From positions 1 through 64,000 of the forward strand of contig NZ_JQED01000031.1 in the NCBI RefSeq assembly GCF_000764225.1: 64,000 nucleotides of DNA, written 5' to 3'. The notes under the pieces were generated by a model, which was given only the letters and a program-made list of their open reading frames with translations, ran no database searches and was not told the origin of the DNA. Positions 1 through 7,147 of the stretch are shown piece by piece; within the stretch, counting starts at the first letter, position 1; each line of letters opens with the position of its first letter. The position numbers and the translations under genes were made by a program. This stretch comes from Colwellia psychrerythraea (GTDB taxonomy: Bacteria; Pseudomonadota; Gammaproteobacteria; Enterobacterales; Alteromonadaceae).

Positions 1-120
1 ATGCGAAAAAAACTAAATTCCTTGACTGATGCCGATCACTCAAGTTAGATTTTACTGAGGTCTACTGGCAGACAAAAAAGTGATCGGCTTGAATGGTATT
101 GAGCGATCGGCATCATAGTA
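1..120. mobile_element. End of an unidentified mobile element with repeated terminal motifs
   Basis: An imperfect inverted repeat is visible: TGATGCCGATCACTCAA at 27-43 and TTGAGCGATCGGCATCA at 99-115 (16 of 17 bases complementary). A third related copy, AGTGATCGGCTTGAA, lies at 79-93. Multiple related motifs at an end are typical of insertion-sequence termini. A reading frame entering from the left edge (starting ATGCGAAAAAAACTA) stops inside the first arm at 46-48, as transposase C-termini often do. The segment abuts the truncated cassette gene at 121-330, which suggests insertion into it. The family cannot be named from this fragment. Confidence 0.45.
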
Positions 121-330
121 TTACGCAGCTTTAGGTTTTGTGACTCCAGTCAAAACAAATGAAAGTAAAGTTCTTTCATTCATGAAGCATATAATTTTTC
201 GGCGATCTTGAATGAAAATATTTGCCATCCAATTGCCAAGTGATGATTCTCTTTCTGAAACTTTACATAGGTTTTCTTTTTTAACACCGATGAAATCTTG
301 AACCTTTTTAGTACACCGTAATTGAATCAT
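121..330 (-). pseudogene. Truncated DUF6933-like cassette protein
   Basis: A 69-residue product beginning MIQLRCTKKVQDFIGV resembles the N-terminus of DUF6933-type proteins, which I recall as about 150-170 residues with an early RCTKK motif and a later LGNWxANIF stretch; both are present here. The reading frame ends after KPKAA*, right where the repeat motifs of the left-edge mobile element begin, so the C-terminal part has probably been lost. It is the outermost visible member of a minus-strand integron cassette array; its own attC site would have lain to the left and is gone. The family assignment is from memory of the N-terminal motif. Confidence 0.45.
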
Positions 331-346
331 AATTCTACTTTATCGA

Positions 347-443
347 CACATACGCCCAAATAACGGGCAATAAATAGTTGGTTATAAAAAGCGACGAAAG
401 AACAAAAACCAACTGTTTTTTGTCCTGCTTTAACTACTTATTA
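347..443 (-). repeat. Degenerate VCR-like attC site
   Basis: Read on the minus strand the site runs from TAATAAGTAGTTAAAGCAGG through a hairpin (CAGTTGGTTTTTG paired with AACCAACTATTTA) to TTGCCCGTTATTTGGGCGTA. This is the layout of long attC sites of chromosomal integrons. Both core boxes are off consensus: TAATAAG where TAACAAG is expected, and GGGCGTATG where GGGCGTTAT/GGGCGTTAG is expected. It separates the lipoprotein cassette from the truncated cassette at 121-330. Confidence 0.6.
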
Positions 444-463
444 TATTTTTGAATCAAATTTTA

Positions 464-889
464 TCAACTGTGAATTTGAGATACTATGACTAACCTTTCG
501 ACTTTCTTTTTGAAAATATCAAGCAAAAAGTATGTTGAATTGATATTTCTAGACATAACATTTTTTTTACTTGTAGAGGTCCACATAATGAAGCCCCCAC
601 CATTAGAAGAAGTTATTTCACAAGGAGTCAGCTTACCTTCAATATGAGACATAAAAGATGGTCCACCTAAAGTCAAAACTGTCACAGAGCAAAAATAAGT
701 GTTTTCAGTTTCAATATAGTTATTTATTTCATAATTAAAACTGAAACTATATTCTTCCCTCTGAGATTCGTTTGATTTTTTAATGGAAATGTCAGATATT
801 TTTGCAGAACTTAACACGAAAGGAATACGCTCTGTAGTGGAACAACCACTAAGGATTATGAAAAATATTAAAAGGATAACTCTTATCAC
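464..889 (-). CDS. Small lipoprotein of unknown function (integron cassette)
   Basis: A 141-residue protein with a lipoprotein signal: a hydrophobic run followed by the lipobox LSGC at residues 13-16, so Cys16 would be lipidated after signal peptidase II cleavage. The rest has no recognised domain and looks like a beta-rich periplasmic or outer-membrane-attached protein. Translation most likely starts at GTG 887-889, preceded on the minus strand by AGGGAG at a suitable distance. It sits between two attC-like sites (347-443 and 906-1006), which makes it a mobile gene cassette. Function unknown. Confidence 0.6.
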   Translation of the reverse strand: MIRVILLIFFIILSGCSTTERIPFVLSSAKISDISIKKSNESQREEYSFSFNYEINNYIETENTYFCSVTVLTLGGPSFMSHIEGKLTPCEITSSNGGGFIMWTSTSKKNVMSRNINSTYFLLDIFKKKVERLVIVSQIHS

Positions 890-905
890 AGGAACTCCCT
901 AAAAA

Positions 906-1006
906 TATAACGCCGTTTTAAGCGGCGAGCTTCAGTTTGCTAAAATGTGAAACTAAGTGGAACCGAGCAAACTGTTATGAATCCGACTTTAAAACCCTTA
1001 TTAGCC
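906..1006 (-). repeat. attC-like site after the toxin-antitoxin cassette
   Basis: On the minus strand it begins GGCTAATAAGGGTTTTAAAG, contains complementary arms ACAGTTTGCTCGG and TAGCAAACTGAAG, and ends CTCGCCGCTTAAAACGGCG then TTATAT. The distal GCGTTATAT resembles the GCGTTATGC box of Vibrio cholerae repeats. The proximal box is TAATAAG instead of TAACAAG, a likely inactivating change shared with the site at 347-443. It lies 3' of the toxin gene. Confidence 0.6.
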
Positions 1007-1010
1007 ATAT

Positions 1011-1310
1011 TTAGCCCTGTAGAAGAAATCTACGTAGGTCTCGTTCCTGCCTCATGACATGTAAAATATAAACGTTGTCGCTATCAATTTTATAGAAAAT
1101 ACGACAAGGGTTAATATTCACCTCTCGGTAATTTAAGTTAACTAACTCCTGTGGACTTTTACCAGATTCGGGATGATTTTCTAATCTGGATATTTTATCG
1201 AATACTTTTTGTACCAATTTTTTTGCTGCGGTAATGTTACTTAAAGCAATATATTCTGCTATATCATTTAAATCATCAAGGGCTGTCGATGTCCAAATTA
1301 CTTCAGCCAT
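1011..1310 (-). CDS. ParE/RelE-superfamily toxin
   Basis: A 99-residue RelE/ParE-fold toxin of a type II toxin-antitoxin module. The opening VIWTSTALDDLNDIAEYIA and the C-terminal pattern YREVNINPCRIFYKID followed by ILHVMRQERDL are typical of ParE-like toxins. Whether it acts on gyrase (ParE-like) or as a ribosome-dependent RNase (RelE-like) cannot be settled from sequence; the N-terminal helix and the VxRQERD end favour the ParE side. Its ATG overlaps the antitoxin's 3' end by 13 bases, so the two are translationally coupled. The stop codon lies just before an attC-like site, as usual for cassettes. Confidence 0.88.
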   Translation of the reverse strand: MAEVIWTSTALDDLNDIAEYIALSNITAAKKLVQKVFDKISRLENHPESGKSPQELVNLNYREVNINPCRIFYKIDSDNVYILHVMRQERDLRRFLLQG

Positions 1311-1555
1311 TTGTTCATTTTCTCTTTTGCTTCTTGATTCGAGAATGTATTACCATTCTTAATTGCTTGCTCACCACGTGCAACACCTTCAAGAATTGCC
1401 ATTCGTTGTTGCATAAATTCATAATCATCAACGTCAACTAAATAAGCTGACGGTTGACCGTGCTCAGTAATTAGCACTGGCTCTTTAGAAGTATGAAGAT
1501 CAGCTAATATTTTGGTGGCTTGACGTTTAAGTGTCGTAACAAGTTCAACTCTCAT
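1298..1555 (-). CDS. Phd/YefM-family antitoxin
   Basis: An 85-residue Phd/YefM-type antitoxin. The N-terminal half (VELVTTLKRQATKILADL then EPVLITEHGQPSAYLVDVDDYE) is the DNA-binding and dimerisation domain of this family, and the charged C-terminal tail would wrap the toxin. It is the first gene of the pair, as expected for an antitoxin that also represses its own promoter; the AT-rich stretch at 1560-1620 is the likely promoter/operator. Such pairs are common in chromosomal cassette arrays, where they discourage loss of the array. Confidence 0.88.
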   Translation of the reverse strand: MRVELVTTLKRQATKILADLHTSKEPVLITEHGQPSAYLVDVDDYEFMQQRMAILEGVARGEQAIKNGNTFSNQEAKEKMNKWLK

Positions 1556-1925
1556 GATAAACCCTATTTAGAATTTAAATAATGTATCACTATAGTATCA
1601 CATAAGTTAAAGGTCACAACTATACGGCCAACGCCGTTTTAAGCGGCGAGTAACAGCTTGTATGGATAATACCTTAATCTACATTGCTATCTAAAACGGT
1701 TTTCGGGTAATGTGAGACCTAGGCTTAAGCAGCAACTTAAGCTTTCTTTATCGTAGTTCGATTAAACAGTGGATCCTCAGTTGAGAGCCCGATAACAAGA
1801 ACGAACGCGATAAAGGACTCCAAGCACCACACTCGAATAGTCTACTGGGTCTCGAACCCGCATTACGCAAGCAAGAGTTAGTTTATTATGAATAACAAAA
1901 ACTAATTAAAACATTAATGTAGCTG
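1556..1925. other. Non-coding stretch: TA promoter region, attC half and IS remnant
   Basis: No convincing gene here. The part next to the antitoxin (1556-1620) is AT-rich and is its probable promoter. At 1626-1650 the sequence GGCCAACGCCGTTTTAAG, then CGGCGAG, is the distal half of an attC site (minus-strand GCGTTGGCC box). The rest, up to the IS3-type fragment, is unassigned, with short inverted words such as GCTTAAGCAGCAACTTAAGC at 1722-1741; it probably belongs to the inserted element or its scars. Confidence 0.4.
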
Positions 1926-2108
1926 TTAATACTGGAAAGTTTCAACTCGATATTCTTTTCGCCATCGTGACAGCATAAATGGGTGTATGTCGAGCTTTTC
2001 AGCGACAGATTTGATTGTGACGCCGACAACAAAACTCAGTTGACCAGCATTGACTTTAAAGTCGTTTGAATACTTCCAAGTTCGTCTTGGATTGTTGTAC
2101 TTTGGCAT
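1926..2108 (-). pseudogene. IS3-family OrfA transposase fragment
   Basis: About 60 residues beginning MPKYNNPRRTWKYSNDFK and including SVAEKLDIHPFMLSRWRKEYR, the helix-turn-helix of IS3-family OrfA proteins. The family length is about 90-100 residues, and here similarity stops after WRKEYR, followed by an unrelated tail and a stop. No OrfB is present. The ATG at 2106-2108 follows GAGGTG on the minus strand and is the natural start. Upstream, at 2136-2161, is the terminal repeat of the element. Confidence 0.75.
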
Positions 2109-2135
2109 AAGACACCTCATCTTTAGTTAGATTTT

Positions 2136-2161
2136 GGTGTCCGTTTTATCGGGGAAGATCA
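2136..2161 (-). mobile_element. IS3-type terminal inverted repeat (left end of IS remnant)
   Basis: On the minus strand this reads TGATCTTCCCCGATAAAACG then GACACC. It starts with TG and has the CCCC...GACACC layout of IS3-family ends, and it lies just upstream of the OrfA fragment. It directly follows the proximal half of an attC site (ACCTAACAAGGCAATTAAAC at 2168-2187), so the element inserted into that attC. Confidence 0.65.
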
Positions 2162-2163
2162 CT

Positions 2164-2188
2164 TTCCGTTTAATTGCCTTGTTAGGTG
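2164..2188 (-). repeat. Proximal half of an attC site interrupted by the IS3 remnant
   Basis: Minus strand TTCACCTAACAAGGCAATTA, then AACGG, which contains an intact CCTAACAAGG core box. The VOC gene's stop codon (TAA) lies inside it, typical for cassettes. The matching distal half is probably ACTCGCCGCTTAAAACGGCG, then TTGGCC, at 1626-1650 on the other side of the IS remnant. Confidence 0.5.
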
Positions 2189-2541
2189 AAAAATTCCATG
2201 AGTTCATTTACGATCCCTGATGGGTCTTTAAAAGCGGCATAGCGACCCCACCTATTTTCATGAGGTGATTTATGTACAAAAACAACACCTTTTGATTTTA
2301 ACTCTTCAATTTTTTCGTCCAAATTTCTAACAGTAAGCACCAATGATGAATTTGAATTAAATCCGTGCTTATAGTTTGCTGCCTCCATTGCTCCTCCAAA
2401 CATGAACACATTATGTGAGCCATTTTTAAGTTTTAAACTGTCTTCATATTCTTCGACAAGAATTAGACCAAGGACATCAATGTAGAACTTTTTTGAAATA
2501 AGAAGGTCTTGAACGACTAATAAAGTAGATGGATTCCCCAT
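2182..2541 (-). CDS. VOC (glyoxalase/bleomycin-resistance) family protein, integron cassette
   Basis: A 119-residue protein with the vicinal-oxygen-chelate fold pattern: an opening beta strand (PSTLLVVQDL), SKKFYIDVLGL, SSLVLTVRNLDEKIEELKSKGV, and the closing YAAFKDPSGIVNELMEF, the classic FxDPxGxxxEL motif of glyoxalase/dioxygenase-superfamily proteins. Such proteins bind a divalent metal, and many cassette members confer resistance or detoxification; the substrate cannot be told. A strong GGAGG precedes the ATG, and the stop is embedded in an attC core box. Confidence 0.8.
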   Translation of the reverse strand: MGNPSTLLVVQDLLISKKFYIDVLGLILVEEYEDSLKLKNGSHNVFMFGGAMEAANYKHGFNSNSSLVLTVRNLDEKIEELKSKGVVFVHKSPHENRWGRYAAFKDPSGIVNELMEFFT

Positions 2542-2561
2542 ATATGCTTAACCTCCTTTTC

Positions 2562-2663
2562 ACCTTACGCCCGTTTAATGGGCAAATAATTAGCTTGGTT
2601 AAAATAGTGAACGTAGTGAACAAAAACCAAGCTTTATTTGTCCCTGTTAAAACACTTGTTAGT
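2562..2663 (-). repeat. VCR-like attC site between VOC and DUF998 cassettes
   Basis: On the minus strand: ACTAACAAGTGTTTTAACAG, GGACAAATAAAGCTTGG paired with CCAAGCTAATTATTTG, then CCCATTAAACGGGCGTAAGG. The proximal core box is intact, but the distal box is GCGTAAGG where GCGTTAGG is expected, a single-base change. This is the best-preserved site of the array and closely follows the long attC type of Vibrio/Shewanella chromosomal integrons. Confidence 0.75.
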
Positions 2664-2669
2664 TTACAG

Positions 2670-3281
2670 TTACACCAATACTAATGAAAAGGCACTTAGC
2701 CACAATAACTGAAAGCCATAAGAAATACGTTGATGAATGCCCGGGTTACTTTGAGACTGTACAGCTTTAGCCATAGCAAAGAGATAATAAACAGCGGCTA
2801 TAACAGAAACAACTGAAACAATACGGAAATATAGTGGGATGACTTCAGTTGTTGGACTTATAGCAATTAATATTGGTGCTACAACTAACGAAAGCAGCAT
2901 AATTAAACCAGCCCAAGAATGTACCTTACAATTAAAAGTTGGACTCTTTGTAAAGGGATCTGCGTCCATAGGGAAATAACCTGCTACCCACGTACCAATT
3001 CCATGGATAATGACTAGCCAACCCGCGATATTAACTAAGATTGAAACGTCCGAGAGTTGTGCCAAATACCAACCAAAGAAGCAAAATAGAAAGCCTAGAG
3101 GGTAATTATTGATTAAGGGAGACAACTTTTCAGTTGGGCTGCCTGCTGCGCCTAACTCACTACAAAATTGAGTAGAATGGTTGTAACCAGCGTAAAATCT
3201 ACTTGCTACATATACACCAATGAAAATCCAAATTGTTGCAATTAAGCCTGAATAGATCGCAATACTTTCAAACACCACCAA
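2670..3281 (-). CDS. DUF998-like integral membrane protein (integron cassette)
   Basis: A 203-residue polytopic membrane protein with about six hydrophobic helices. The segment FCSELGAAGSPTEKLSP followed by a hydrophobic stretch and GYFPMDAD matches the DUF998 pattern (SELGAxGSP; FPxD). Role unknown. The annotated start is TTG GTG GTG; one of the two following GTG codons could be the true start, each preceded by AAGGATTTT. The cassette is bounded by complementary core boxes, AAACTAACA at 2655-2664 (minus) and GTTAGTTT at 3294-3303 (minus). Confidence 0.65.
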   Translation of the reverse strand: MVVFESIAIYSGLIATIWIFIGVYVASRFYAGYNHSTQFCSELGAAGSPTEKLSPLINNYPLGFLFCFFGWYLAQLSDVSILVNIAGWLVIIHGIGTWVAGYFPMDADPFTKSPTFNCKVHSWAGLIMLLSLVVAPILIAISPTTEVIPLYFRIVSVVSVIAAVYYLFAMAKAVQSQSNPGIHQRISYGFQLLWLSAFSLVLV

Positions 3282-3293
3282 AATCCTTTTTGT

Positions 3294-3352
3294 AAACTAA
3301 CAGCTTATTGGAAGGCATTGTGCCTTATTTAAACAAGGCACAACGCCTCCTT
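3294..3352. repeat. Boundary core box and strong hairpin at the right end of the cassette array
   Basis: AAACTAACAG at 3294-3303 is a core box (minus strand CTGTTAGTTT). It is followed at 3311-3352 by an imperfect hairpin, GGAAGGCATTGTGCCTT facing AAGGCACAACGCCTCC with an ATTTAAAC loop. In a working integron the attI site and divergent integrase would start here. The hairpin could be part of a short attC, a degenerate attI, or a terminator; I cannot decide. Confidence 0.4.
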
Positions 3353-3939
3353 TCATAATTCATTGAACTCAACAATAACGGTTAATCGAATGATTTTCAA
3401 GGAATTACCAAGTACAAGGATTTATACCATAAGTTGAAAGAAGGCGTTATACCTGACTTCTCTCAAAAGGTGATACCACCTCTTAACCTGTACATAAAAT
3501 CAGTAATAAATACAGGCGTAATGCATGAGAAAATATATGGCTAAAAGCTATAGGTTAATGTCGGCTAAGCGCACCAAAGAGACATCTAATTAAGGAATAA
3601 GTAGACAAGAATAAATTTAAACATTTACCATTCCTTTATCTGCTACACTGCTCTAATCCATGTTCCATAAATCGTTATTCGGCCATCGGGCATGCCATGA
3701 TTTTTCACCTCAAGTGACGTTGAAAGGTATTACTACGCTATATAAATCAGCGTTTAAACGCCAAACCCATGAACCCCCATGACAAGGCGGGAATAACGGT
3801 TTCAATAACACTTGCAACAGTGACAATAAGTCAACAGATGTACTTTTCTGTGTTTACACTGAAGCTGCCATCTTTTCGCCACATTTCAACATTACTTTGC
3901 CCTTAAGCTGACACGAGTAACACTCATTACTTTGCTTTA
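3353..3939. other. Non-coding stretch beside the cassette array; contains an orphan reading frame without a start codon
   Basis: No integrase-like sequence is visible where it would be expected. Positions 3386-3544 (plus strand) hold an open frame of 52 codons, bounded by stops, with protein-like content (KLKEGVIPDFSQKVIPPLN) but no ATG near its beginning; it may be the C-terminal remnant of a lost gene. The rest, up to the sortase-substrate gene, is featureless AT-rich DNA likely to hold that gene's promoter. Confidence 0.35.
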
Positions 3940-3972
3940 ATGCTCTATATCAACTCAAGACAAGAGCAAGCG

Positions 3973-6354
3973 ATGTTTACTTCTAAGAAAAATCTACAAC
4001 TTATTGATTATAAAAATTCGTATTATTGCCAACAACAGCGAAAAAAACGACGCTATAAATGGTTTAAAATTTCACTTTTGTTATTACTTATCATCTCACT
4101 TGCCTTGGTTTTTATGCCCTTTGCACAAAGTAGCCAACTTGATTCACCGGAACAAATAAACAGAAGCAATGCCCTTATTCATGGCCCGCAATTGCTATTT
4201 GAGAACCCTAATAAAAACCAGGATCCAAATAAAAGTCAAAGTACCAACTCAGCCATGCGTGCAACCTTCCCTGTCGATATTAAAGCCAACATTGAAATTA
4301 ATGGTTTAGTTGCTTATGCAGAAATAAAGCAAACCTTCATTAACCCCTACACTATTGCGTTAGCGGGAAAGTATCAGTTCCCGTTACTTGAAAACTCAGC
4401 AGTTAAACAGTTAATGATAAAAATGGGTGATGTAGAAATACTTGGCGAAATAATGGAAAAAAGAGCAGCAAAAGCCATTTACCAAAAAGCCAAAAAACAA
4501 GGACGAAAAGCAAGCTTAGTAGAGCAACAGCGGCCGAATTTATTTACCAATAACATAGCGAATATTCCTGCGCAATCAACCGTTGTTGTTACGTTAAAAT
4601 TTATCATGCCTGTCTCGTTCTCTCAGGGTAAATTCAATTTACGATTGCCCCTTGCCCTAACCGATAGGTACCAACCGAGATCAACATCCTACTCGTTTAA
4701 TGAATCATCTGGGCACTCACCTGGCCATTCACCTGAACACTCATCCGAACGCTCGCCAAGTAATTTCACTCGCGACTTAACTTACGTTTCAGCTAATATT
4801 TCAACTAACCTTTCACCAAAAGAATTACCTGAGCCATTTAAAACATCAACGACACGTTCACCCACCACACACATTCGATCAGTTGCCCGTAGTCAATCAT
4901 CAATAAACATTGTCTTAAACTCAGGTATTCCTATCACGTCTATTGTTAGTGACAGCCACAAAATTCAATTACGTGAGTTAAACAGTGAGCAAAACGCTTA
5001 CTTTATTACCTTAGATAAAACCCATGTGATATCTGACAAAACATTTGATTTAACTTGGCAATTAATTGCCAGTAATCAGCCTCAAATCAGTAGTTTTACC
5101 CAAGAAGTTTCAGGTGAGCATTATACGTTATTGACCTTTTTCCCGCCTGAAACAGCCGTCGCGCAAGTGATTGCAAGGGATATCATTTTTATCATTGATA
5201 CCTCAGGCTCAATGCAAGGCGGCTCAATGCAACAAGCGAAAGCCAGTCTGCAACTTGCCCTATTACAGCTTAACAATAACGACAGTTTCAATATTATCGC
5301 GTTCGATAATGAAACCGAATTACTGTTCCCCGTCACCCATATGGCCTCAGCAGACAATATCTCAACAGCGCAACAATTCATTGATAACTTAAGAGCAAAT
5401 GGTGGCACTGAAATGTACCGACCATTAAGCAATGCGTTAATGATGAAAAAAGATAAAGCGCAGTCTGCCAAAGCAATTCGCCAAATCGTTTTTATTACTG
5501 ACGGCGCTGTTGCTAATGAATTTGAGCTTATGCAATTACTGAACAATGCCCAAGAGAATTTTCGTTTAAACTTTCGCTTATATACAGTAGGAATTGGCGT
5601 AGCACCCAATGGTTACTTTATGAAAAAAGCAGCGCAATTTGGTCGTGGAAGTTATGTGTTTATTCAAAATAACCGTGAAGTGCAGCGAAAAATGAACCAT
5701 TTCATGACAAAAATAAGCCAACCTGCACTCACTAATATTGACCTAATGCTTGATAACCAAATTCACCAGCAGGTTGAGATTTATCCTAAAAAGATCCCTG
5801 ATTTATATTTTGGTGAGCCGTTGCAAATAGCCCTTAAATCTCAGTTCCCTATCACCAGTGTGCAATTAACCGCTGAAACTGCATCAACGCCTTTCTACCA
5901 ACAATTAATCATTGATGATCGCCAGACCTCGAAAGGTATTTCATCACTTTGGGCACGAGGTAAAATAGAGGATTTAGTCGACAGCCTAATTGTTGGCGCT
6001 AATAAAGACCAGGTCAAATCGCAGGTTATCGCCACGTCGCTCAATCATCAAATAATATCGCCTTACACCAGTTTTATTGCGGTAGAAAAACAGCCTGAAG
6101 CTTCAGCTTTGCTGGCAAAAAACAACTTATCATCGGTCAAAAAACCTCAAGATAACGCGGTAAAGGCGCATGAGAGTTTACTGGTAGCTATGCCGCAAAC
6201 ATCCCTTGATTGGCAATTACAGTTTCTGCTTGGCATAGCGCTAATATTGCTTAACGTAGTGTTAATAAAGATTAGAAACATAGCTTGGTTGAAAAATGCT
6301 TGGCTGGCTAGTAGAGCTTTTAAGTTGGTGAGTGGTAATGAAAAAACTCATTAA
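3973..6354 (+). CDS. Marine proteobacterial sortase target protein (VIT + vWA domains)
   Basis: About 793 residues. An N-terminal membrane anchor (residues about 30-50) is followed by a VIT domain (about 85-215; pattern DIKANIEINGLVAYAEIKQ) and a vWA domain from about residue 405 with an intact MIDAS motif, IIDTSGSM, and the downstream TDGAV. The C-terminus carries a sortase-type signal: MPQTS at about residue 740, a hydrophobic helix, and a basic tail (KIRNIAWLK). This is the layout of substrates of the marine proteobacterial (GN-class) sortase, encoded next. I prefer ATG 3973 to ATG 3940 because AAGACAAGAGC precedes it; the 11 extra residues would not change the reading. The role is presumably a surface or periplasmic adhesion-type protein. 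Confidence 0.88.
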   Translation: MFTSKKNLQLIDYKNSYYCQQQRKKRRYKWFKISLLLLLIISLALVFMPFAQSSQLDSPEQINRSNALIHGPQLLFENPNKNQDPNKSQSTNSAMRATFPVDIKANIEINGLVAYAEIKQTFINPYTIALAGKYQFPLLENSAVKQLMIKMGDVEILGEIMEKRAAKAIYQKAKKQGRKASLVEQQRPNLFTNNIANIPAQSTVVVTLKFIMPVSFSQGKFNLRLPLALTDRYQPRSTSYSFNESSGHSPGHSPEHSSERSPSNFTRDLTYVSANISTNLSPKELPEPFKTSTTRSPTTHIRSVARSQSSINIVLNSGIPITSIVSDSHKIQLRELNSEQNAYFITLDKTHVISDKTFDLTWQLIASNQPQISSFTQEVSGEHYTLLTFFPPETAVAQVIARDIIFIIDTSGSMQGGSMQQAKASLQLALLQLNNNDSFNIIAFDNETELLFPVTHMASADNISTAQQFIDNLRANGGTEMYRPLSNALMMKKDKAQSAKAIRQIVFITDGAVANEFELMQLLNNAQENFRLNFRLYTVGIGVAPNGYFMKKAAQFGRGSYVFIQNNREVQRKMNHFMTKISQPALTNIDLMLDNQIHQQVEIYPKKIPDLYFGEPLQIALKSQFPITSVQLTAETASTPFYQQLIIDDRQTSKGISSLWARGKIEDLVDSLIVGANKDQVKSQVIATSLNHQIISPYTSFIAVEKQPEASALLAKNNLSSVKKPQDNAVKAHESLLVAMPQTSLDWQLQFLLGIALILLNVVLIKIRNIAWLKNAWLASRAFKLVSGNEKTH

Positions 6355-6916
6355 AAAATCGCTACTTATTACGGGCAGCTTACTTTGTCTTCATGCGAGT
6401 TGGCTGCCAATCAAAGGCTGGCTCTCTGAGCAATTAATAAGTTACAGCTGGCATCAAACAATCGATTTAAAACAACAAATTAAACCTTGGCCGTGGGCAG
6501 ATACTTATCCCATTGCAGAGCTTTCATTTGAACGCTTAAACAAGCAAGTGGTGGTACTTAACGGCGGCGACCCGACCACATTAGCTTTTTCAGCTGGTGC
6601 TATTGCGCCTTTTAATCAAGCCCTAAGCACTCAAGCTTTTGTTGTTGCAGGGCATAAAGACAGTCACTTTTCATTTTTAGACGAGGTAGTTATGAACGAT
6701 ATCATTTCATTAGCTGACAAACATGGCCAAAGCCAGCTTTACCAAGTTGAAGCCATAGATATTGTCGATGCTTCAACCGGCGAGCTACCCGTTTTGGGAG
6801 ATGATTCGCAGCTCATTTTAATCACTTGTTACCCTTTTACTAATACTCGTAATATAGCGAATGTTGCAGGCAGCAATAGTAATGAAAGGTATGTGATAAC
6901 AGCACGATTGCTTTAA
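6338..6916 (+). CDS. Class GN (marine proteobacterial) sortase
   Basis: A transpeptidase of about 192 residues with an N-terminal hydrophobic anchor. The sortase catalytic set is visible: His in VVAGHKDSHFSFL (about residue 106), Cys in LILITCYPF (about 164, the TxTC motif) and Arg in SNERYVITARL (about 184). It should cleave the MPQTS signal of the upstream protein and transfer it to an acceptor that is unknown in Gram-negative cells. The gene overlaps the substrate gene's end by 17 bases, so the two are one translational unit. ATG 6338 is preferred; a GTG lies two codons upstream. Confidence 0.9.
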   Translation: MKKLIKKSLLITGSLLCLHASWLPIKGWLSEQLISYSWHQTIDLKQQIKPWPWADTYPIAELSFERLNKQVVVLNGGDPTTLAFSAGAIAPFNQALSTQAFVVAGHKDSHFSFLDEVVMNDIISLADKHGQSQLYQVEAIDIVDASTGELPVLGDDSQLILITCYPFTNTRNIANVAGSNSNERYVITARLL

Positions 6917-7147
6917 ATGCTTTAAATGCTTTTTGCAATAATCATCATATAAATACGATAATGAACTTACTCCGTTGTAATGAGACTAATACCTAAAGAC
7001 AATGGACCTTCGACTAGAGACGTCAAAACAAAAGAAATAATTTTTCCCGATAAAGGTTCTATTATTAATATATACCCAAGCTCTGAAATATATATTTTCA
7101 TGTCGTTTGGGTATAACCTTTACTTTCAGTATAAAAGAGCTGTGCCT

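Noticed and set aside
1846..1872. GGGTCTCGAACCCGCAT, which recalls a tRNA T-arm
   Set aside because: On neither strand can a five-pair T-stem with a normal loop or an acceptor stem be drawn; only three G-C pairs form.
5121..5609. A 162-codon antisense frame within the vWA gene
   Set aside because: Shadow of the well-supported plus-strand vWA domain; no ribosome site and no recognisable protein.
6980..7147. N-terminal extension of the DUF2007 gene from ATG 6980
   Set aside because: The 56 extra residues do not resemble the family, and ATG 7148 gives the normal start.
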